Of a DNA stretch of 64,000 bases, positions 59,679 to 64,000 are shown piece after piece. Position 1 is the stretch's first letter, and the number at the start of each line of letters is the position of its first letter. This stretch comes from Vreelandella massiliensis. GTDB taxonomy: Bacteria > Pseudomonadota > Gammaproteobacteria > Pseudomonadales > Halomonadaceae. The stretch covers positions 73,578-137,577 of the forward strand of contig NZ_LT699745.1 of assembly GCF_900155385.1 (NCBI RefSeq), written 5' to 3'. The notes beneath the pieces are model-generated. The model was given only the letters and a program-made list of their open reading frames with translations, did no database searches and was not told where the DNA came from. Position numbers and translations under genes: made by a program.

Positions 59679-59984
59679 TCAATCAGCAACGCCATGACGA
59701 ACATGCGCTTCTGCCGTATTGCTGTAATTGTCCGCTTTCTCGATCCACTGCAATACGGCACTCAAACGATAACGCACCGTGCGTCCGCGCTTGACATACG
59801 TGGGCGCGGGAAGCCCCAGCAACATACCGGTGCTCCGGCTTTTTCGCGCCGTCGCCGGCGCTGCCGAGATCAGATGCGGAAACACAGCCTGCTCCGGCAA
59901 CTCAATCAGTTCGGGATCGAATCCCGATTTGTATTTCATCAAAGCGTTATCCAAGATATTCATGAACTTATGCGGCTCTCGCAT
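59679..59984 (-). CDS. Small HTH (excisionase/AlpA-like) protein
   Basis: 101 residues from an ATG with GGAAGGA at good spacing. The C-terminal part contains LLGLPAPTYVKRGRTVRYRLSAVLQWIEK, the pattern of MerR-like winged helix-turn-helix excisionase-type DNA-binding proteins of mobile elements, as expected directly behind a tRNA. No integrase is visible in this window. Confidence 0.65.
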   Translation of the reverse strand: MREPHKFMNILDNALMKYKSGFDPELIELPEQAVFPHLISAAPATARKSRSTGMLLGLPAPTYVKRGRTVRYRLSAVLQWIEKADNYSNTAEAHVRHGVAD

Positions 59985-60358
59985 CGGCAGTCCTTCCGAT
60001 AAATGAACAAACATAGCGTGTCGGATTTGAACGCAACATCGGTCAGCCGAACAACACACCGACCGGTTGGCGCTCAACACAAAGATGACACATGCTGACG
60101 CGAGGCCATGGGCTGATAAGTTGACGAAAGTAATGCTTTTATCGGGTGCGACCTTCTAAACGCCAATAAAGGACCAAAAACGGCGCTATTTCATCGCGTG
60201 GGGATTCATCGCCTCATGAAGTAGGCGCCCTTCTACGCCCTACCTTCATGCCGCTACACAGATCAACGGATATTACCCCTGGCTAACAGTCACCGAGCTT
60301 TGAGGCACACGCTCGCCCCTCGGCGACGTTGAAGAGACGGGCGATATTGTCTCCCTTA

Positions 60359-60658
60359 CTATGCCTCCCCCTGCTGCAGTTGAATAAGCTGCGCTTCCAG
60401 GGCTTTTATCAGCGTCGGCAACGCCTCGCGCGTCGGTAGCAAGTCTTTCTCATTTAGCGTCTGTCGCACCCAAGTTTGCAGCGCCTCATAGTTTGTGCGC
60501 TCATGACCGCTTCCCAGCGCCATGACCAACTGACTGCCTGTTGCCGAAATATTGAGGGCTACCCCGAGGGATTCGGCCAGCTTACGGACATTACGATGGG
60601 TCACTTGTCGTGTCAGCATATCTTGCAGCGTTGCGACGTTATGTAATTTAGCGGTCAT
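60359..60658 (-). CDS. Small protein of unknown function, mobile region
   Basis: 99 residues from an ATG with GAGGAAG upstream. It is helical and charged, with the segment RNVRKLAESLGVALNISATG and ending KALEAQLIQLQQGEA. I do not recognise a family. It is divergent from the small HTH gene at 60919 across 260 bases; a regulator pair is possible. Confidence 0.6.
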   Translation of the reverse strand: MTAKLHNVATLQDMLTRQVTHRNVRKLAESLGVALNISATGSQLVMALGSGHERTNYEALQTWVRQTLNEKDLLPTREALPTLIKALEAQLIQLQQGEA

Positions 60659-60918
60659 CGTTCACTTCCTCTTTGTTTTCAACAGAGCAACGCAGCATGT
60701 CGTCTTTCAGGCTTTGGCAGATAGGGCGCGCGTCGGATTGAATGCATTCAACATGCATGCTCTGTCTTTGTTAAACGGACATGACTTATGGATGCGTATA
60801 TATTTCACATGATATACAAACGCTTCACATAAAATAAATATAGCCAAAAAACCATGAAGTGCAAGCATTTTATGATGCGCCTACGTATCATATGACTCTC
60901 TTACACAGGGTAATGGTT
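60659..60918. promoter_or_regulatory. Divergent intergenic region between two small accessory genes
   Basis: 260 bases, AT-rich from about 60780 to 60860. It contains repeated half-sites around tgcatgc and cacatgatat/cacataaaat. It probably carries both promoters and an operator for the HTH protein at 60919; the boxes cannot be fixed from sequence alone. Confidence 0.4.
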
Positions 60919-61161
60919 ATGCTGCGCTTCAAAATCAAAGAGATGATCGCGAAAAAAGAGTTTGCTGAAAATCGGCGTATAACGATTAGCGAGCTGGCTG
61001 AAGCAACGGATATTCACCGCATGACGCTGTCAAAGATGATCAACCACCGCGGCTACAACACTGGCACAGAAAATGTCGATCGGTTATGCGCGTATTTCGA
61101 CTGCAATGTCGAAGACATCATTGAATATGTGCCTATGCCCGATAGCCCAGAACGCTCTTAG
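60919..61161 (+). CDS. XRE-family HTH regulator (YozG-like)
   Basis: 80 residues. A short helix-turn-helix Cro/C1-type domain with RRITISELAEATDIHRMTLSKMINHRGYNTGTENVDRLCAYFDCNVEDIIEYVP, the pattern of small XRE proteins. The ATG at 60919 has AGGG upstream; an ATG at 60913 is an alternative. A weak terminator follows at 61192-61217. Confidence 0.85.
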   Translation: MLRFKIKEMIAKKEFAENRRITISELAEATDIHRMTLSKMINHRGYNTGTENVDRLCAYFDCNVEDIIEYVPMPDSPERS

Positions 61162-61191
61162 CCACCTTCCTGACATCTACGAACAGCCGCT

Positions 61192-61217
61192 AAGGCGCTT
61201 TCTTGGACAAGCGCCTT
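61192..61217 (+). terminator. Hairpin after the XRE gene
   Basis: aaggcgctt / aagcgcctt stem with an 8-base loop, then a mixed T-rich TGTTCTT stretch. It is 30 bases after the XRE stop. Confidence 0.6.
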
Positions 61218-61240
61218 TGTTCTTGCGGGAAACATGAAAA

Positions 61241-61418
61241 AAGTTGGTGTAGAGATGGTCCAATATCGGCCTGCACCTGGTGCCTCACTGGGCCAATCTC
61301 GGTTTTACTGATCTGGAAATGGCTGCCGGCTTGCTCACGAAAAGGGGAACAAGTTGGTGTAAGGGTGGTGCAATACCGGAGCGCACTTAGAGCCGTGTTG
61401 GGCCAATATGAGGGTTTT
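61241..61418 (+). repeat. Direct repeats, 110-bp period, with CCAATA-type sub-motif
   Basis: Two units of about 68 bases start at 61241 and 61351, both beginning aagttggtgta. Each contains two degenerate copies of TGGNCCAATATCGG (near 61256, 61289, 61366 and 61399). A third partial unit with aagttggtga is at 61474. This resembles an iteron-type or protein-binding array. Confidence 0.65.
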
Positions 61419-61918
61419 CTTACCTGAACCTGGCCTGTGCCATCCTGGCAAACGGCTGTGCCTGCGGCTCAATAAGTTGGTGACACCGTGGACTGATGGA
61501 TCGCCTACCGCCCTTGATCAAAACCCTTCAATAAAAACAGTCTTTTATCGAACACCTGAACGTTCGATCACCGAGTGGGTTTCGATCAATCCTGCTGAAT
61601 CACCTGGCCATTGAGCCCCCCTCCCCTAAGCAGTCTGACTGATTGGCATGGATGCTTCTCAGGATTCCAGTGAACGCAATTTAGTAAAATGAATAAATAA
61701 ATATCGGGCATCACCCCTAAACCATGCAGGAGGGTTGATATTTGCTTCATTCATTGCTTACAGCTGCTCATATTGTGGGAGCAATAGACTCCGTTATCAC
61801 AGGGCGATGGCGCGAAAGCCGTGGTGGGTGGAGCCCAGGTGTTTTGCGTCACTGGCAGTGTTTCGACTCATCGCCCTTTCGTGACTCAGCGAGACTGTTA
61901 GCCACCGAAGCCAGCCTA

Positions 61919-61973
61919 CCCTGTCTGACATATGCGATAAATCGCATATTCTCGCTGGCGCTCGCAGACAGGG
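61919..61973 (+). other. Candidate origin of transfer (nested inverted repeats)
   Basis: Outer arms ccctgtctg (61919-61927) and cagacaggg (61965-61973) enclose a second pair atatgcgat (61930-61938) and atcgcatat (61941-61949), spaced by two A. The region lies directly upstream of the mobilisation genes, where oriT sits in ColE1-type plasmids. The nick position cannot be assigned. Confidence 0.6.
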
Positions 61974-61999
61974 GCTGGCGGGTGGCTCCGCCCCCTCGA

Positions 62000-62081
62000 C
62001 CCCCAAAACCCCCAAAACCCCCAAACCCCCCAAAACCCCCAAAACCCCCAAAACCCCCAAAACCCCCAAAACCCCCAACCC
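62000..62081 (-). repeat. C5A4 / G5T4 array, about nine units
   Basis: About nine copies of cccccaaaa with two irregular units. On the minus strand this is a run of G5 blocks separated by T4, able to form G-quadruplexes. It lies between the candidate oriT and the mobC start, 19 bases upstream of the latter. Confidence 0.9.
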
Positions 62082-62099
62082 TGCTTCGGAGGGCAAGCC

Positions 62100-62519
62100 A
62101 TGCCTAATCGCCCTCCCAAGCAACCGCTGCTGTCTCAACGAGTGACGCTTCGACTGCCCGCAAACACTGCGGTCAAATGGCGGCAGCTCGCGCAAGACAC
62201 CGACCTATCGCTGAGCGACTGGTTGCGCCGACGTGTTGATGGTGGCCATGCCGTGCCTGCTGCGAAACCGAGGCGGCAGCGGCGTCTCCGTACCCTGACC
62301 GCCGATCCTGCCCTCCTCCGCCAGCTAGCCGCTATCGGCAGCAACGTGAATCAGATTGCCCGTGTGCTGAACAGCACAAGACTGGCCCCCAGTGACCAGG
62401 TGCAGTGGCTCACCGAGTTAGCCGCCATTCAGCGTGAGCTACATCGGCTTGCGGAATTGCCTTGGTATGCGAAAGACGATGACGGCGCAGAGGGGGCGAC
62501 ATGCACATCAAGTTCTTGA
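62100..62519 (+). CDS. mobC: MobC-like relaxosome protein
   Basis: 139 residues. The N-terminal part has a ribbon-helix-helix-like QRVTLRLPANTAVKWRQLAQDTDLSLSDWLRRRVDG, and the C-terminal part the MobC motif DPALLRQLAAIGSNVNQIARVLN. MobC helps the relaxase bind and melt oriT. Its end overlaps the relaxase start by 19 bases. Confidence 0.85.
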   Translation: MPNRPPKQPLLSQRVTLRLPANTAVKWRQLAQDTDLSLSDWLRRRVDGGHAVPAAKPRRQRRLRTLTADPALLRQLAAIGSNVNQIARVLNSTRLAPSDQVQWLTELAAIQRELHRLAELPWYAKDDDGAEGATCTSSS

Positions 62520-64000
62520 AACATGGGCAAGGAATGGCGAGTAGCGCCGTGCGCTATCTGCTCCAGGAGCACGATCATAACGGTGAAAAACGTGCCGAAG
62601 TCGCCGTAATTCGCGGCGACCCGCACCTCGTCGCTCAGGTGGCGGATAGCAGCCGGCATCGGTGGCGTTATACAAGTGGAGTGATCGCTTGGGCGCCCAC
62701 TGACAAACCCTCCCCTTCCGAGATCCAGGCCGTCATCGAGGAGTGGGAGGCCACCGCATTCGCGGGCCTGGAGCCCGACCAGTACGCAACTTGTGCCGTG
62801 CTGCACCGCGATGACGACGGTACGCCACACGTTCATACACTCACTGCTCGTGTCGAGCTGGCATCTGGGCGGGCGCTGAATATTGCTCCACCTGGACACC
62901 ATCGTCTTTTCGACCCGCTGCGTGATGCTTGGAATTATGCTCAGGGCTGGTCAAGGCCTGACGACCCCGACCGTGCTCGGCATTCGCAGCTTGGCAACGA
63001 GGCCCAAAGACAGAGCCGCTCTGATCGACAGCCTCGAAATAGAGCCGAGATCACAACCCATATCGAGGCCCTGGTTGCAGAGGGGTTTGTGACGAATGCC
63101 GCTGACGTTCGCAAGGCACTGGCCGAAGTCGGAGAAATAACCCGTGCCAGCCATGCCTTTGTCAGCGTACGACCGCACGGTGAAAAGTCGGCAATCCGGC
63201 TAAGAGGAGATCTATTTCGTGACAACTGGCGTATCGAACAAACCCTTGAGCGAGAAGCTCGCAGAGCGGCGCAAGAAGCAGCTGGCCGAGCTGGACGACG
63301 TGACCCAGCAGCAGCTGCACGAGCACGTGAGCGTCTTGCAGCAGCAACTGAGCGACGTGCGGCGTACCACCGAGACCGCTATCCGCAAGCAGAGCGAGAA
63401 AACGACTTCGGCGTTGAACGAGTTCAGACAACAACATCAGCAGCAGATCAAAGATATCGAGCAGCACTTGGCACAAGCGGCGAATCAGGCCGAGCGCTTG
63501 AGTCGGGCAGGAAGTCTTCAGAGCTGGATACGCCCACTATCGATTACCTTATCCGTGATGTTGACCGTAGGGGCGATAACGTCAGGAGGCTTGCTACTGA
63601 CCGACCGGCTCATCGACAACCGTTTGGATCGACTAGCGATATTACGGAAAGAGATTCGGCGCGCCGAGCAGATACCAAGGCTGCCGGAGGGCATCCAGAT
63701 CCGCGCGTTCCAGGGTGCGACTTATTTACTCGGAGTCGACCCGGATACCATGTGGACCGGAACAATCAACGACGGCCAGACTCCAGTAATTCGATTGACC
63801 AGGGAGTAACGGCAAATGACAGAACTGGAAACCCTGCTGTTGCGGCAGTTAGCGCAGCAGCAGAGCGAATCAGAGCAGCTGGTGACCGGGTTGTCCGAAC
63901 AGCTCGACAGGCTGCAAACTGCGCTGAGCAAGCAGCAGGCAGACAGCCAAGCCCTACACCGAGAGATGGAACGGAGCGACTACAAGAACGCCGTAGTGAT
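62501..64000 (+). CDS. mobA: ColE1/MbeA-type relaxase (MobA), 5' part
   Basis: 500 codons without a stop from the ATG at 62501 to the window end. It starts MHIKFLKHGQGMASSAVRYLL, with Tyr19 at the position of the catalytic Tyr of ColE1 MbeA. His112 in PHVHTLTARVEL and Glu119 (same frame) are spaced like the first two residues of the HEN signature; Asn127 in ALNIAPPGH is a candidate third, but its spacing differs. From about residue 250 it is Arg/Ala/Glu-rich, where mobB and mobD overlap in another frame. It cuts one strand of oriT and leads transfer with help of a conjugative plasmid. Confidence 0.82.
   Translation, partial: MHIKFLKHGQGMASSAVRYLLQEHDHNGEKRAEVAVIRGDPHLVAQVADSSRHRWRYTSGVIAWAPTDKPSPSEIQAVIEEWEATAFAGLEPDQYATCAVLHRDDDGTPHVHTLTARVELASGRALNIAPPGHHRLFDPLRDAWNYAQGWSRPDDPDRARHSQLGNEAQRQSRSDRQPRNRAEITTHIEALVAEGFVTNAADVRKALAEVGEITRASHAFVSVRPHGEKSAIRLRGDLFRDNWRIEQTLEREARRAAQEAAGRAGRRDPAAAARARERLAAATERRAAYHRDRYPQAERENDFGVERVQTTTSAADQRYRAALGTSGESGRALESGRKSSELDTPTIDYLIRDVDRRGDNVRRLATDRPAHRQPFGSTSDITERDSARRADTKAAGGHPDPRVPGCDLFTRSRPGYHVDRNNQRRPDSSNSIDQGVTANDRTGNPAVAAVSAAAERIRAAGDRVVRTARQAANCAEQAAGRQPSPTPRDGTERLQERRSD
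63219..63809 (+). CDS. mobB: MobB-like protein overlapping the relaxase gene
   Basis: 196 residues from a GTG preceded by AGAGGAG inside mobA, in a different frame. A coiled-coil N-terminal half (LAERRKKQLAELDD, TTETAIRKQSEKTT, IKDIEQHLAQ) is followed by one membrane helix (LSITLSVMLTVGAITSGGLLL) and a globular end. This matches MobB/MbeB proteins that act with the relaxase at the membrane and are wholly nested in mobA in ColE1 plasmids. Confidence 0.82.
   Translation: MTTGVSNKPLSEKLAERRKKQLAELDDVTQQQLHEHVSVLQQQLSDVRRTTETAIRKQSEKTTSALNEFRQQHQQQIKDIEQHLAQAANQAERLSRAGSLQSWIRPLSITLSVMLTVGAITSGGLLLTDRLIDNRLDRLAILRKEIRRAEQIPRLPEGIQIRAFQGATYLLGVDPDTMWTGTINDGQTPVIRLTRE
63816..64000 (+). CDS. MobD-like protein, 5' part, overlapping the relaxase gene
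   Basis: 61 codons are present before the window ends. It starts MTELETLLLRQLAQQQ after GGGAG and continues as a Gln-rich coiled coil (SEQLDRLQTALSKQQAD), like MbeD/MobD of ColE1 plasmids. It begins 6 bases after the mobB stop and is in the same frame as mobB. Confidence 0.72.
   Translation, partial: MTELETLLLRQLAQQQSESEQLVTGLSEQLDRLQTALSKQQADSQALHREMERSDYKNAVV

Larger units (their letters stand above)
61162..62099. other. Gene-poor region with repeats and candidate oriT
   Basis: 938 bases without a convincing gene. It holds a hairpin (61192-61217), direct repeats (61241-61418, with a third partial copy at 61474), a dyad atcgaac/gttcgat (61547-61568), the candidate oriT (61919-61973) and the C5A4 array (62000-62081). 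Open frames here are low-complexity or unconserved. Confidence 0.7.

Noticed and set aside
61742..62107. Frame of 121 residues with a Pro-Pro-Lys repeat
   Set aside because: The repeat is the C5A4 array; the rest is unconserved, overlaps the candidate oriT and has no ribosome site.
62902..63225. Minus-strand frames within the mob region
   Set aside because: They are opposite to the continuous relaxase frame, which has family motifs.

Overview
The window looks like chromosome of a moderately GC-rich, probably halophilic gammaproteobacterium of the Halomonas type. This is inferred from the conserved housekeeping order rpsT-murJ-ribF-ileS-lspA-fkpB-ispH, the rplU-rpmA-obgE-proB cluster, acidic proteins, and many signalling proteins. 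No 16S gene or marker search was available to confirm it.

Layout. 1-6.6 kb: 3' end of bamD, a chemoreceptor with a CheR-docking tail, a membrane GGDEF-EAL protein, NAD synthetase and a small PP0621-like protein. 6.6-14.1 kb: thiO, an orphan pseudopilin, trxB, acnA and malic enzyme. 14.3-24 kb: a nucleotide-signalling block with a membrane cyclic-nucleotide-binding protein, a GAF/HD-GYP protein, a class II cAMP phosphodiesterase, a TPR/beta-barrel protein, a repeat-rich FecR-domain exported protein and a convergent CHASE2 adenylate cyclase. 24-31.3 kb (minus strand): a YeeE/YedE sulfur transporter, trpS, five pilin-like genes (pilE, fimT, pilV, pilW, pilX; no pilY1), ispH and fkpB. 31.3-38.6 kb (minus): an Rpn-family nuclease gene inserted in the housekeeping operon, then lspA, ileS, ribF, murJ and rpsT. 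38.9-48.2 kb: a GST, DUF2835, an HExxH SprA-like protein, then a c-di-GMP/chemotaxis block (a frameshifted GGDEF-EAL gene, a PAS-GGDEF cyclase, a NIT-domain chemoreceptor, an EAL-CBS-GGDEF protein). 48.2-53.5 kb: a Pcm/erythromycin-esterase fusion, a PhoD-like phosphatase and DUF1853. 53.5-59.5 kb: proB, obgE, rpmA, rplU, an IscB element with its upstream structured RNA, ispB and tRNA-Pro(CGG). 59.5-64 kb: accessory DNA just 3' of the tRNA, with two small regulators, direct repeats, a candidate oriT, a C5A4 array and ColE1-type nested mobilisation genes that run off the window.

The two most unusual items are (1) the IscB element between rplU and ispB, whose protein keeps the PLMP, bridge-helix, HNH and later RuvC motifs but appears to lack the whole RuvC-I segment, and (2) the mobilisation module behind tRNA-Pro, with a relaxase read in one frame and mobB/mobD-like genes overlapping it in another. 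The cAMP block at 14-24 kb may be a coherent envelope-signalling module: synthesis, degradation and binding of cAMP encoded beside exported and outer-membrane proteins.
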